This document shows, in pieces, positions 45,464-56,254 of a DNA stretch of 64,000 nucleotides. A model generated the notes under the pieces. That model was not told the origin of the DNA. It saw only the letters and a list, made by a program, of their open reading frames with translations, and searched no databases. Source of the stretch: Taiwanofungus camphoratus (Eukaryota; Basidiomycota; Agaricomycetes; Polyporales; Taiwanofungaceae); assembly GCA_003999685.1 (NCBI GenBank), contig CP021233.1, positions 992,001-1,056,000 on the forward strand. Direction: 5' to 3'. Made by a program: the position numbers and the translations under genes. The first letter of the stretch is position 1. Every line of letters starts with the position of its first letter.

Positions 45464-46228
45464 GCTGTGAAGTCCGAGTAGTATGGGGAGACTTCAGGGA
45501 ACATGTGTTTTTGATGGAGTCAGCACTGAAGTTTTGACGCTTTCCCTTATGAAACAACTGATAGCGACCCGTACGGCAATTTGAATATCACACTAGAGTT
45601 CAATGTATCGCACTGTAGCACAGCCTGTCAGTCGCTAGCACAGAGTTGAAGTCCCCCTTCTGTTTAATGAGACCAATACGTGAAGACGCACCTTGGTCTT
45701 TGGAGTCAGGACATAGGAATTTTAGTCGAGAAGGGCAAGCATACAACGTTAGGTTATCGAACAACAGCGGTGGTCATCTGTGCTGCGCACTGCGCAAATT
45801 ATGAACTCGAATCCGTGAGACCATCATGAGAAACTGCGGGGTACGGTACTCTCCGAAATGTAGCCGATGCACTGACGCAGACGATTATCATAATTACTAT
45901 GGTAATGGACAGGCAGACCTTGGTGAAATGCAGGCAAGCAGGTCCATTCGCTCGGATCCGTCTCACGAGTCCCGTCTGGTCCGTCTCTGTAGTACTACTT
46001 TGTAGCACATACTCGTCACATATACACGATGATTAGAATCGATAATTACTGTGGACAATTGTTCCTGAGATTACACGTGTTTATGGCAGGTTCTGTTCAA
46101 AATCCAGCGCGCTGTACAGCGAGCGCAATGACTGCGTATTGTCTTGCGGCCGGCCAACACAAACTTCGACTTCACTGGTTCTCCATAGGTCGCACTCGAC
46201 TCAACTAATCTCACATTGCTCATCTGCA
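45464..46228. other. Intergenic between divergent genes
   Basis: About 765 bases holding the promoters of the mannosyltransferase (minus) and the Emi1-like gene (plus). No other feature seen. Confidence 0.4.
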
Positions 46229-46613
46229 ATGTCCAACACTGATTTACAGACTGCCGTAAAGCAAGAAGAAGCCTACCTTCGTGAAGTACATCCTGCCCCA
46301 GAAGATATTCCGGGATGCATGAAGCTGTTCGATGATTTTCTAGCGTGCAACAGTACGTCTACCACGTTGTTGCGGTAATTTAACAACGCATTCTCAGCCA
46401 AGATCAGTTGTCGGCGTGCAGCTGAAGTCCCTGTACCGATACGGACACATGTCCGTGTGCGCCCCAAAACTCGAAGAGTTTAAGTTCTGTATGAGCATCA
46501 AGTCGAAGCATCCGGAGGAGAAGAGAGATGCGTGGATCCGGCGGCGGGCGGAGTGGTGGGCGCGCAGACGGCTGGCCAACAGCAGCGAGAACGTGTGGGA
46601 CATGAGGACGTAG
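46229..46613 (+). CDS. Emi1-like DUF3128 protein
   Basis: Exons 46229-46352 and 46408-46613 join across a 55-nt intron (GTACGT...GATCAG) in frame, giving 109 residues. The core reads IPGCMKLFDDFLACN, then LKSLYRYGHMSVCAPKLEEF, FCMSIKSKHPEEKRDAWIRR and RAEWWARRRL. The paired Cys residues (CMKLFDDFLAC and C...FC) and the WIRRRAEWWA end are the marks of the DUF3128 family. Its best-known member is yeast Emi1, needed for early meiotic gene induction and linked to mitochondria. The length is normal for the family. Alternative acceptors 6 and 15 bases upstream are possible, but only this one restores the frame. Confidence 0.87.
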
Positions 46614-47692
46614 GTCGTCCTCTTTGTAGTAACAGTCGTCTACTGATAGGCAGCTGAAAAGAGAACCGTTGACCAACTTCCCACCGGAGAGGGTGGATTC
46701 TGACGTCGTGACTCATACCATTGACTGAGGCTGATGCCAAAGGTATGGCTTCTAAACTGGGGTCTTTTTTCCAGTAGCATCCTCAAAATAGCTCCTCTCC
46801 AGAGTTGCGTATCATTTCGCATCCAGAGTGCCTGCTTTAATTTCTTCCCTATGGAACCACCATGCAGAGGCGCCTCTTGAGCACCGACACTGAGCTCTGG
46901 ATTTGAAGGGCTTCGTCTACCATCCGCTGCCTCGGCTTTCAATATGATCCTCTCTAGGACCAGATCACGTTCATGTGGGCAGGTTTTCGGCACTCAGTGC
47001 TCGCAAGGGCTTTGGATCCCAAGAACAAGTTTGAAGTCATGGAACAGGTAAAACACGCCTAAAAATTACCGTGAACTAAATTCGGAACAGCAGATATCCT
47101 TGTTCTTCGTCTTGCTTGTTTGTCATGTGTACTGAGTGTTAATTGCAAGTACTTATGAATCGATTTGAATATTGTACACGACTTCCAGATGCCACGAATA
47201 CAGTTACCGGAGAAAGTTACCAAAGTCACTGTGGTTCTAAAACGGCACAAATATGTACACGGTACTCGAGTTTACTCTCCAAGGTATACGTTTGACAAGC
47301 CATCAGTTGGCACCAGAGAACCTCGCACGCTGTGGACAGAAAGATGTTCATCATCCGACTCTGGTCACTCCCTGTAAAAAAGCGTAGTCAACATTTGTGC
47401 AAAATTTGCAGGGCAGTCATGCACTAGTCGTACAAGCTGATCATGGGTTGACTGGTGTATGGCTGTCCTGCGACTGACTGCTTCATATTCAGTCATCGAA
47501 AGGCAAGAAATTCGACTAGTTAGTCAAGTTATGCAATTTTGGTACCAGAAAGGCGACTAAGGCCGACTTTCTTTTTTACGGAGCGGCACTGTCGCAGCGT
47601 ATTAACTGGGCCAAGACTAGTGGCAGCGCGCACTGCTGACCTTGTGCGAGCAATAACGTCGCGCGCGGCATCGCTTGAAGCGAGGCTGGCCT
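46614..47692. other. Intergenic before LINE copy 3
   Basis: About 1.1 kb. Minus-strand open frames at 46640-46993 overlap the antisense of the Emi1-like gene's flank and show no motif. Nothing recognised up to the LINE target duplication. Confidence 0.4.
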
Positions 47693-47706
47693 AACGCCTC
47701 CCACTT
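47693..47706. repeat. Target-site duplication of LINE copy 3
   Basis: AACGCCTCCCACTT flanks the tail end of the element and recurs exactly at 55218-55231 beside its 5' end. Confidence 0.95.
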
Positions 47707-48024
47707 TTCTTTTTTTTTTTTTAATTCCTCGGGTTTATACTCCATACGACGTAGGTACATGTAGAGTAATAATGATAGTAAGTGGGCATCCGCGCCCGCA
47801 TGAGCGGTACACCTACAGTTTTCGGTGGCCTCGTTATGTGGCGTGGGCATGTAATCCAACAAAGTCTGACAAGAAGCGTACAGTCGCCATATGACGCCAT
47901 ACCCGACCCCGACCTGTCTTTCACGCTCTGTGTGTTTTGCTCGGCCCGTTACCCCGTTCCGTCAGCAAAACACTTAAAGAACTGAGTCTAGCCCTACAGG
48001 TTTCAGGCCTCAGTTATCTGTTGG

Positions 48025-51000
48025 TTAGACGGGAGGGTCGTCGCGGATACTAGGTTCCGCTATCCCCTCGTCTATCCAATTATGGTACATTTCAAACGCC
48101 TTTGCTTCGGCGTCGTACCACTCACAGAAATCACGGTATTTTCCACCCAGGGCGGTGGTCATACCGGGATCTAAATGTCGGTCCACATGGAACCGTTGCC
48201 AGGCCGTTTGTCTTCCGACAGTGTGGCACATTAGACGGGCCCGAGTAAATGTTCTCGTGCGCGCAGCTTCAGCTTCGAGCAGAGATTCAGCTAGAATCTC
48301 CGCCCAATCAAATGTGGAGACCATCGGGTTGAGCCGAAGGAACTCCATGATGTCATCCGGGGTCCAACCCTTTTGTTCGGGGGGCCCCATCAGAAGCGGA
48401 TCACGAGGACCCTGTTGGCGCTTCGTCCTGATCCAAAATGGACAGTCGAAGAGCACGTGTTCCCTGGTTTCCTCCGCTCCGCATAAGCAAAGATGAGGGC
48501 CAGGGATGTTGAACCGAGAACGGTATTCACCGCCAGGGAAATGGTTGGTAAGCACGCGACATACGCGTGCCACCTCCTTGTTGGACTTGCCAGCTGCCTT
48601 CAAGACCCACGTGCCCTTGGCCGTAGTCCCGTGCAGCGGTAAGGCGTCCTCGGTTACTTTCCATAACCGTCGGCCGCGATAACTAGGGTTATCGACTTGT
48701 GTCCCCCAGCGCTTTTTGACCCTTGCCTTTACGCGGGCAAGGGCCATCGATTGTGAGATGAATTCCGGTTGGGGATCATCCAATGCTTTCTTCGCAAGTT
48801 CATCAACAAACTCGTTCTGAAAAATGCCTTTATGAGATGGGACCCATAAAAGGACGATGCGTCGGCGTTCATCTGCATCGAGGAACGCTCGGACGTGTTG
48901 AGAGGCCATGACCGCCGCCATTTGCGACGACCCGACTTCCGGCTTAAAGATTCGGTCAAGTGCCGATTGGTTATCAGAACAGACCGTGAGGGTGGTGATG
49001 TGTGCAGGGACGTCACGGACCGCTTCTCGCAGCCCACGCGCCAGTGCCAGCATCTCCGCATCGAAGCTCTGGACCTTTCCGGCCCCAAATCTTCCATGGG
49101 CAACGTGATCTTCCCCGTCAATGACGAGCCACGTGCTACCAGATCTCACTGTGGGCGCATTTGCATACGATCCATCAGTGAACAACATTCGCCCTTCTGG
49201 CTGGGCCAACTGGCACCGAAATTCCGGCCACCAGGTGAGCTCCAGCCAGTCGGCGAATTCAGGAGAGCTTTTGTTTGGACCTTTTCCGTCCAAGAACATC
49301 CGCTCGAAACGATCTTTGTATCGATCCACGACCCGGTCTCCGGGCCGCGCCTCCGGGTGGAGTGGTGCAAAGTCTTCTGATGACTGCCTCCCGATACGAT
49401 CTATGAACGTCATCGGGGTGACAGCCTGTTTTTTGCCACGTCGTGAATTAAGCGGCCATGGCGCAGTGATATTGGTGACGTTAGTCGCCCAATATGGTGG
49501 AAGAGCGGCTCTCATTGGGTGCCCTTCATGAACTCGCCGTGCTCTGAGCGCAGCTTTTTCCATGTATCGGTCGACCTGGATGCGGATGGGGACCAGCCCA
49601 CCCAACATTTCCATCGCCCCGATCGGTGTGGTCTTGAAACAGCCGGTGATCCACCGAGCTGCTCTCGACTGAGCGGTCTGCAGTTCTTTTGCAGCCCATT
49701 TGAGGCCCTTCCACTGTGGGTTCCACCACAGTTGAGCACCGTATAGCATCAGCGGGACGACGTGCGCTATATAGAGCCGTCGTTTGTTGATGGGATGGAA
49801 TCCGCGTGCCGAGTTACCCAGCATGCGGAGTGCATTGCACGTGCTGGCCGCCTTGTTGGCGTAGAACCGCACGTGTGCATGGAAGCTAAGCTTGGGGTCT
49901 AAAAAGAACCCAAGATAGCGCATGGTGTCCTTTGCTCGCAAAGTGACGTCATGTCCATCAGTCCGGATGGTTAAATCCGGACCAAGGGGTCGGGAAGTCG
50001 AATACCCCTTCTGGCGCTTCCAGAAGTGCATCAACTCCAGCTTGTCTCCTTCGACGCCTAAACCTAAACAGTTCAGGTCTCCTACGAGATTGTGGAAGAC
50101 ATCTGCCAAAATGGCGTTGTTCTTCAAAATAAGGGCTTGCGGGCTGTCATCAACAGCCTTCGGCGAAGTCGCCATGATGAGACCGTCGTCCACATAGAAC
50201 TGAGTCCCGGTTCGGCCTGGTTGTACCAAATGGACTGGCGCCCACTTGTGTATAACCGGTGCAATATAAATCCCAGATAGAATCGGGGATAAACTAGAAC
50301 CCTGACCAACTCCGACATCAAAGTCAGATGGATCGGTCAGGGTACCGTTAAACAGGAATCGGGTTTTACGCCCGATCAAGTAGTTTGCCATGAAATTACA
50401 GAGCTTACTATTGAAGCCTTGTTTTCGCATGATTCCTACCAGTGCATCATGATTGATGGACGGGTAGAATTGGGACACATCTAGCAATAGCACCGATGGG
50501 ATAAGGTTGCGCGCCCATGCCTCTTTGACATTGTGCACAAGTTGAATACCAGCGTCAGTGGTGCTATGCTGCATAGCCCCACCAAACTGGCATGGGTGTA
50601 GGATTCCCCATTTTTGGGCATCCCACTGCATTCGCTTGGCAATGATCTTTTCGAACAATTTGCCGAAGCAATTCAGCAAGCAGATAGGCCTGTAGGCCTT
50701 CGCTAGCGTATAGTCTGGTTTGTTCGGTTTGGGTAACACCACCGTAACAGACCGCTTAAAGACGCTCGGATAAACCTCGAAATCGAGGCAAGCGTTATAG
50801 TACGCGCGCAGCCATTGCCTCACGTGTATACCGAGATCGGTCTCGATGCCCTCCTCAGCGCGCTCGATCCGGTCCACCATCCATTTAATCCACATCCAGT
50901 TCACGTGATCGGGACCGGGTGCGGACGTATTGCTAGTGGATTTGAGATTCTCGCGAATCTCAGTCTCACTAATGTCTGGTAGAGTCAATTCCTCCCTTTG

Positions 51001-52509
51001 AGGAATTTCGTCTACGAACGCTAGATCCACCGGCCTTGGGTTGGCAGGCGTGAACTGAGCTTGGAAAGCACGACTGAGATCAGCCGCACTTTGAACTGGC
51101 GCACCATCAGCTTGCCGCAGCTGAATAGTGGCCTCTTGTCGTCTCGGCTTTGTCCATGCGACAAAGTCCGATATTGATTGGGGATTGGATTCATCCATGA
51201 TCCGATCGAAGTGTGCTCGCTTCGCCCGCTTTGTGGCAAGGCGAAGTGTTGCACGTTGTTTATGCCGTTCGGACCGAAGTTCGGCAGCAACGTCATATGC
51301 GTCTGCGGTGGCCTGAGCGCCAGGTCCCGACTGATGACGTATGTAGCGATACTGTCCCGACGCCGCACTAAGGCGGTGTTGGGTGTTCGCCAACTGAGTA
51401 GCCGCGCGGGAGCATGCAGCATCCCACCACGACTTTGAACGTTTGGATGGTCGTTTTACTGCTGAAAACTCCATCCATAGTCGTTGAAGGTCTCGCTCGA
51501 GGCGATCCCCCATTCGTTCAACGCCCTGGGCGCTGCTGAAGTGTGTAGGGTAGTCGACAAATAGTTTCGCCGTTGCCGTTACAAATTGTTGGGCCGCGTC
51601 ACCTGTACGAGGAATCCCCCGCACCGGTTCGGGCTCAACTTCAATCGGCATCTCCCACCGCAGGACCGCGTGGTCGCTGTTGTGACGATGTGACATGAGT
51701 ACATGAAGGTCTTGGCCTTCATAGTACGCTGGGTCGATCCACACCAAGTCTATGACTCCAGGTGTGAGAGCAATGTTGTGGGAACGCCAAGTGACTGGAC
51801 CGTCCTGGGCGTTCATTAGGACCAAATCGAGTTCGGCCTGGGCCAATTCAATGAGGCAATTGGAATCAGCGTAGTGCGGAGGCCGCACTCTAGATTCCGC
51901 AGCGCGTGTATCCCATAATGGGTGGCAGAGATTGAAATCCCCGCACATACACGCAATGGGTGGAAGCGCGTGTACACGTGTTTCCAAATATCGGACAGCA
52001 TCAAACGTGTTGCTGTCGTTGTACATGTTCAGGACATTGAAGTCCCCGGATGGAAGCTTGAGCGCTACCATAAGGCAATCTCTATGGGAGACGCTGTGGG
52101 TGACAACTTGCAGGGATGCCGAAGCCCACCGCTTGTTGACGTAAACTGCGACCCGGGAATCTTTTGATGCCCCAAGGCACTTGAACGAGGCATGGGCGGA
52201 CGTATTCTCGTACGCCTCCCCGTCTCGTGATTTAGCTGAGGCCACATCTTTGATGCGTCCCCAGTATATTTCTTGGATGCATATTATATCAGCATCCCTA
52301 TGTCTTTCTAACAGAATGCCAGTGTTTTCCGCCGATTTCTGGACATTTGCACTAATTATAGTGAGGATAGGCCGATTATTCGGTTCATTCTCAATTTGTT
52401 CACTTCCAGCCAACGGGCTAGGTGTGTGGTTAGAGTCCGGCGCCTCAAATGGAGACTCAGATCTATCTCGTGTAATATTTATAGCCGATCTTTGCGGTGT
52501 ATTATACAT
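48025..52509 (-). CDS. LINE ORF2 polyprotein: endonuclease, reverse transcriptase, RNase H (copy 3)
   Basis: 1,494 residues, the same length as in copy 2, starting at the ATG at 52509 and ending DDPPV. All endonuclease (GDFN, NSDH), reverse transcriptase (GQGSSLSPILSG, FYVDD) and RNase H (TDGS, DAE, SDN, VDELAKK) motifs and the C-terminal CLCG...CPFW motif are unchanged. The substitutions relative to copy 2 avoid catalytic residues, as expected if the protein was under selection until recently. Confidence 0.95.
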   Translation of the reverse strand: MYNTPQRSAINITRDRSESPFEAPDSNHTPSPLAGSEQIENEPNNRPILTIISANVQKSAENTGILLERHRDADIICIQEIYWGRIKDVASAKSRDGEAYENTSAHASFKCLGASKDSRVAVYVNKRWASASLQVVTHSVSHRDCLMVALKLPSGDFNVLNMYNDSNTFDAVRYLETRVHALPPIACMCGDFNLCHPLWDTRAAESRVRPPHYADSNCLIELAQAELDLVLMNAQDGPVTWRSHNIALTPGVIDLVWIDPAYYEGQDLHVLMSHRHNSDHAVLRWEMPIEVEPEPVRGIPRTGDAAQQFVTATAKLFVDYPTHFSSAQGVERMGDRLERDLQRLWMEFSAVKRPSKRSKSWWDAACSRAATQLANTQHRLSAASGQYRYIRHQSGPGAQATADAYDVAAELRSERHKQRATLRLATKRAKRAHFDRIMDESNPQSISDFVAWTKPRRQEATIQLRQADGAPVQSAADLSRAFQAQFTPANPRPVDLAFVDEIPQREELTLPDISETEIRENLKSTSNTSAPGPDHVNWMWIKWMVDRIERAEEGIETDLGIHVRQWLRAYYNACLDFEVYPSVFKRSVTVVLPKPNKPDYTLAKAYRPICLLNCFGKLFEKIIAKRMQWDAQKWGILHPCQFGGAMQHSTTDAGIQLVHNVKEAWARNLIPSVLLLDVSQFYPSINHDALVGIMRKQGFNSKLCNFMANYLIGRKTRFLFNGTLTDPSDFDVGVGQGSSLSPILSGIYIAPVIHKWAPVHLVQPGRTGTQFYVDDGLIMATSPKAVDDSPQALILKNNAILADVFHNLVGDLNCLGLGVEGDKLELMHFWKRQKGYSTSRPLGPDLTIRTDGHDVTLRAKDTMRYLGFFLDPKLSFHAHVRFYANKAASTCNALRMLGNSARGFHPINKRRLYIAHVVPLMLYGAQLWWNPQWKGLKWAAKELQTAQSRAARWITGCFKTTPIGAMEMLGGLVPIRIQVDRYMEKAALRARRVHEGHPMRAALPPYWATNVTNITAPWPLNSRRGKKQAVTPMTFIDRIGRQSSEDFAPLHPEARPGDRVVDRYKDRFERMFLDGKGPNKSSPEFADWLELTWWPEFRCQLAQPEGRMLFTDGSYANAPTVRSGSTWLVIDGEDHVAHGRFGAGKVQSFDAEMLALARGLREAVRDVPAHITTLTVCSDNQSALDRIFKPEVGSSQMAAVMASQHVRAFLDADERRRIVLLWVPSHKGIFQNEFVDELAKKALDDPQPEFISQSMALARVKARVKKRWGTQVDNPSYRGRRLWKVTEDALPLHGTTAKGTWVLKAAGKSNKEVARVCRVLTNHFPGGEYRSRFNIPGPHLCLCGAEETREHVLFDCPFWIRTKRQQGPRDPLLMGPPEQKGWTPDDIMEFLRLNPMVSTFDWAEILAESLLEAEAARTRTFTRARLMCHTVGRQTAWQRFHVDRHLDPGMTTALGGKYRDFCEWYDAEAKAFEMYHNWIDEGIAEPSIRDDPPV

Positions 52510-52531
52510 AGGCAATTATAGAATTGTCCAC

Positions 52532-55156
52532 TTATGCGGCCGATCCCCCAGCTCCTCGAGGCCTAGGCGTGCTCGAGTCACTGGAATGTATCTCACCGCT
52601 TTCTTGACCAGATACACCTTCTACATCAGAAGGGTCCGTGATCTCAAATGACTCGCCCGAGGGTCCGGGCCTAGCAGGTTGTTTGCCTCGTGCCTTTTCA
52701 GACAGTCCACGCAACTTTCCTCTGGTGGCAGCTTTCGCTGCTGCCGCCCTTCCTTTAGCAACGGATACCACTGGCGGGTGGGCCTTATGCCACTGTTGGT
52801 CTCGTCGCTTCTTCGCCCATTGGCACTTGGGCGAGTCCGCTTGATGTCCATCTTCGCCAGTTTTGCCACAGTTCGGGCAGCTGGCATGTTCAGGTGGGCA
52901 TGCAATGGTTTTTACCGACATTGCCGCCCTTCGTTGCGCACAACATGAAGATTGTTCTTCGTGTAATGTCAATATATGAGGTTCGCCGCACTTGACGCAA
53001 CACTCATGAGCCGACTGGCATAATGGGGCAATATGGCCCCATCGCCAACACCTAAGACAGAGCGGGACGGCTGAGGTCTCGATCCATGGTTGTAATCGGT
53101 ACGTCTTGCCGAACAGGCGGACCGGTTTCTTCATGATCCGGATGGCCGTAGAACCAGACCGGGTGTCAAATATGGCAAATATAAATAAGCCGCTGCCGCC
53201 GGAGGCCGATTGATATCGAGCCTTGGGCGAATGGTGTGGGTGTAGGATTAATTCCTCCGCCCACTCATTGTTGCGCACAAGTTCTTGGAAGATTTCGAGC
53301 GGTGTGTATTCGACCCTAGTTCCGTCCCGGTACAACGGGAACGCCTTGATCGCCATTTGTGTGATGACGTGGGCCCAGTCAAGCGAAAGCCCAACTGGGT
53401 TCATACCATCCGGTGCCACATGCGGTGCGACTAGTTGTCCCATGCCAGCTCTGAGGGCGCCCAATTCCGTTGTGGTAGGGCGTTCACTGCATACCAAATG
53501 TACCTCCCCATTTCCAGGCGGTACAATGGCGTTAACAAGATAATTGACGGAGTTTCCCGCTCCAGCCAATAATTGTTGCACGACAGTTTTGAGGTTGTCG
53601 AGATCAAGGAGATCGCCGAGTTCGAGGGCTCGGTCGAATCTAAGAATCACGGTTTTGGGGCTTGCACCCTGGGCCGGTTGTGTCGCATGTTTGATTACGG
53701 GAGGGGGGCGGACATTTGTGGCCGCTCCAATTGTGATTATTGGTCGGGTGGGGTCCCGTGCCATCATCGTGGGGCCTATCCCACGTCCGCGTCCTGATCC
53801 AGGGCGAGGACGAGGGTCGCGCGTGTATCTGCTATCACCTTGCCGAGATGACATTTGGGCGGGAGCAGTCATTTCTTGCGCAATACGTAACGCATCGGAC
53901 AAGGAGATGTTGGGGGCGATTTGTGCGATCTCTGTCGCTCCCCGTATATCGTCCCAGTTGGGACCGTCGTCAGTTGTAAGGTCGATTACTTGTCCTGTAT
54001 TCGCCCTTTTTGCTGCGGGTGAAGCCGCCCTGCTCCTTGTGGGAGAAGGCGGAGCTGCACGCTTTTTACCCTTTTCCGCTGATGCAGAATTGGGTCCTTC
54101 TTTAGGTGGTGATTGGATTCGCACCTGCTTGTGTGTCTGTTTAGCAGACGATGATGCCGTGGCAGTGGCGTAGCCTGGTGCTGCGGCAGCTAAGCCTTCT
54201 ACTCTCTTCGACAAAGCACGTAGGGTAGAGGTATTCGTGGTGACGGCTTGAATAAGCTTGCCACTATCGTTCGTGGTTGAGGTCGCAATGGCCCCAAGCG
54301 TTGTGCGTGCTCCTTCAAACCATTGATCAGATGGTTTGGGGAGTACCGATGTGAGTGCCGTCGACATCTCGCCGATGGTTTTACGTTGTTCGGCAATAGT
54401 GGCTTCTAACTCCGCCCTAATGTCAACCAGTTCACGTACACGGGTGGCCAGGTGGCCTATCCCGTTAATATCCGCGATATGTTCCGCCCCAATCAGTGTG
54501 ACCATTTGATTGGCCACCTGCAGAGCGGCTTGTGCCGTGTCCCTCCACTCAAGTCCGTAGGCCTCAGCTTTGTACTTGTTTACATCCCTCCGTATGATAC
54601 GTGAATACGCATCCCGGTCGACGTTCAAGGTGTACGAGATGTGTTGCAACGATTCCCTGATGGCCGCTAACAGGGAGTCTGGAGTTTCATCTTGTGACGA
54701 ACAGGTGCCTTGGAATACCTGCACTTTGGGGGCCGTTGCATACATCGTGGCCTCGGGTAACGCCGAGACATGCAGTGCAGGCCCCCCCTGTGGGAAATCG
54801 ATAAACGTGTTGTCCTCGATGTCCCTCTGGGGGTTGCTCACCTCTGGTGTGGGGGTGGGCATGAAGGGCTGAGATGGCATGAAAGCCGCTGCAGCAGATG
54901 AGGGAGGTGGGGATGACTCTGGAATCGTCTCCATCTCAAAGGAAGCTCCACGAGCGAGTCGTAGGGCCTCAACTTGGGCTTGGGTTTGAGATCCCCGCGC
55001 ATCAGGCGCAGGATATGGGGCAGGTCGCCCTGAAGATGTACCGCCGGACACCCTCGAAGACGACGTGCCAGTCGAGGGCATCCCAGTGACTGGAGAGTCA
55101 CCAGCAGTATAATGGGAGCCAGTTGGGTGGGAAGTGGGAGAGAAAGCAGGGGCCAT
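52532..55156 (-). CDS. LINE ORF1 protein, zinc-knuckle RNA-binding (copy 3)
   Basis: 874 residues, the same length as the copy 2 protein. It has the Ser/Pro-rich N-terminus, the conserved middle region, CLRCWRWGHIAPLC and the further Cys/His clusters, and the basic-then-acidic tail. It starts 61 bases from the element's 5' end and stops 22 bases before the ORF2 ATG, as in copy 2. Confidence 0.9.
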   Translation of the reverse strand: MAPAFSPTSHPTGSHYTAGDSPVTGMPSTGTSSSRVSGGTSSGRPAPYPAPDARGSQTQAQVEALRLARGASFEMETIPESSPPPSSAAAAFMPSQPFMPTPTPEVSNPQRDIEDNTFIDFPQGGPALHVSALPEATMYATAPKVQVFQGTCSSQDETPDSLLAAIRESLQHISYTLNVDRDAYSRIIRRDVNKYKAEAYGLEWRDTAQAALQVANQMVTLIGAEHIADINGIGHLATRVRELVDIRAELEATIAEQRKTIGEMSTALTSVLPKPSDQWFEGARTTLGAIATSTTNDSGKLIQAVTTNTSTLRALSKRVEGLAAAAPGYATATASSSAKQTHKQVRIQSPPKEGPNSASAEKGKKRAAPPSPTRSRAASPAAKRANTGQVIDLTTDDGPNWDDIRGATEIAQIAPNISLSDALRIAQEMTAPAQMSSRQGDSRYTRDPRPRPGSGRGRGIGPTMMARDPTRPIITIGAATNVRPPPVIKHATQPAQGASPKTVILRFDRALELGDLLDLDNLKTVVQQLLAGAGNSVNYLVNAIVPPGNGEVHLVCSERPTTTELGALRAGMGQLVAPHVAPDGMNPVGLSLDWAHVITQMAIKAFPLYRDGTRVEYTPLEIFQELVRNNEWAEELILHPHHSPKARYQSASGGSGLFIFAIFDTRSGSTAIRIMKKPVRLFGKTYRLQPWIETSAVPLCLRCWRWGHIAPLCQSAHECCVKCGEPHILTLHEEQSSCCAQRRAAMSVKTIACPPEHASCPNCGKTGEDGHQADSPKCQWAKKRRDQQWHKAHPPVVSVAKGRAAAAKAATRGKLRGLSEKARGKQPARPGPSGESFEITDPSDVEGVSGQESGEIHSSDSSTPRPRGAGGSAA

Positions 55157-55231
55157 TTCGACGACTAAGCTAGGGCGCCTAATGGAGATGGTGGTGGTAC
55201 TGGTTCAAGAAGCGGTGAACGCCTCCCACTT

Positions 55232-56254
55232 GCCGCAGTATGCACATGCATGAAGCAGCTCTGCAGGCGGGATCAAGACCTCAACAACAGGCATCCCGCC
55301 TACAGTGGCACCAGTCGCCTTGACCGCCGGTTGCCCATTAACGTCGCGTGTGGACAAAAGTCTTCCAAGGTTTCGCCTGGAATGGTGCTACTGAATATGA
55401 AGCGGGGACGACCTTCAGGCGACGCAGCGGTAAACGTTTGCGTGTCATGTACGTTGATATAGTTTAAATAGTTGTGCATTCTGTATGAGCTTTGACCGTA
55501 GGGCCGGGCAAAGCAGAGGAAGCAGAACGCATGATTTCTGCCTGGTGCGAAGGGTGCATCTTCTATTTCGCCGGAACGTTTTAGAACGCGGAATAGGTGT
55601 TACTGAGCCATTGTTAGCTATTGTTTGTCGCGAAGATGACTGCAATACACTTGAGAGTGGAATGGTGATATCCGTGCTATCAAACCAGGAATGCGATGAA
55701 ATCCTGTCAATATATAGACATCGATACAGTCCCTGTCAGGTGGGGATATAGGGTGCTAGAATGTACCGCAATGTACGTACTCTCATCGTGACCTACTGAG
55801 ATAAAGAGGTGTTAATAATAAGGGCACGTGGGTAGGGATGCGAACAGCTTTAACAGTTACAGTTTCTAAAACTTGGCTACCTGCTGGAGTTACGAGTGTA
55901 CCAGTGTGTCTACAGGAGCATGGATTGCACTTTATATTCAGTATGGTTTATCTGGTATACATAATTAGATCAAGTTACATAAGTTGACAGATGATCCCAT
56001 ACCCATTCTTGAAGCTCGAAGTCGGTTCAACTCGTTAGACTATCCCTGCGACTGATGTTGGATGGGGAATATGACTGGAACCTCGACGCATTCAACATAC
56101 ATTGGTGCCTTGTCTTGAATCGGCTATTTGCGAGTATGTTGGCTTCCTTAGATGCCGATGTTTCTCGCGGTCACACAGCGTACATCGTGAGTCAGACCAT
56201 CCACAGGTTTAATAAGGCTGCAACTTCAGGTGCCACGGGAGCAGAGAGCTCGTA
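55232..56254. other. Intergenic, promoter side of the first GNAT gene
   Basis: About 1 kb. A plus-strand open frame of 88 codons (55485-55751) and one of 66 codons (56055-56255) have no recognisable motifs; the second ends where the GNAT gene starts. Nothing else seen. Confidence 0.4.

Larger units (their letters stand above)
47707..55217 (-). mobile_element. Tad-like LINE, copy 3: full length, both ORFs open
   Basis: A 7,511-bp element on the minus strand with the same parts as copy 2: 5' end CACCGCTTCTTGAACC at 55217, ORF1, a 22-base spacer, ORF2, 3' UTR and a T-rich (A on its own strand) tail containing one other base. It differs from copy 2 by a few percent by eye, mostly single substitutions spread evenly. 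Both ORFs keep their exact lengths. Intact frames plus unmatched target duplications argue for two independent recent insertions and not a segmental duplication. Confidence 0.95.
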
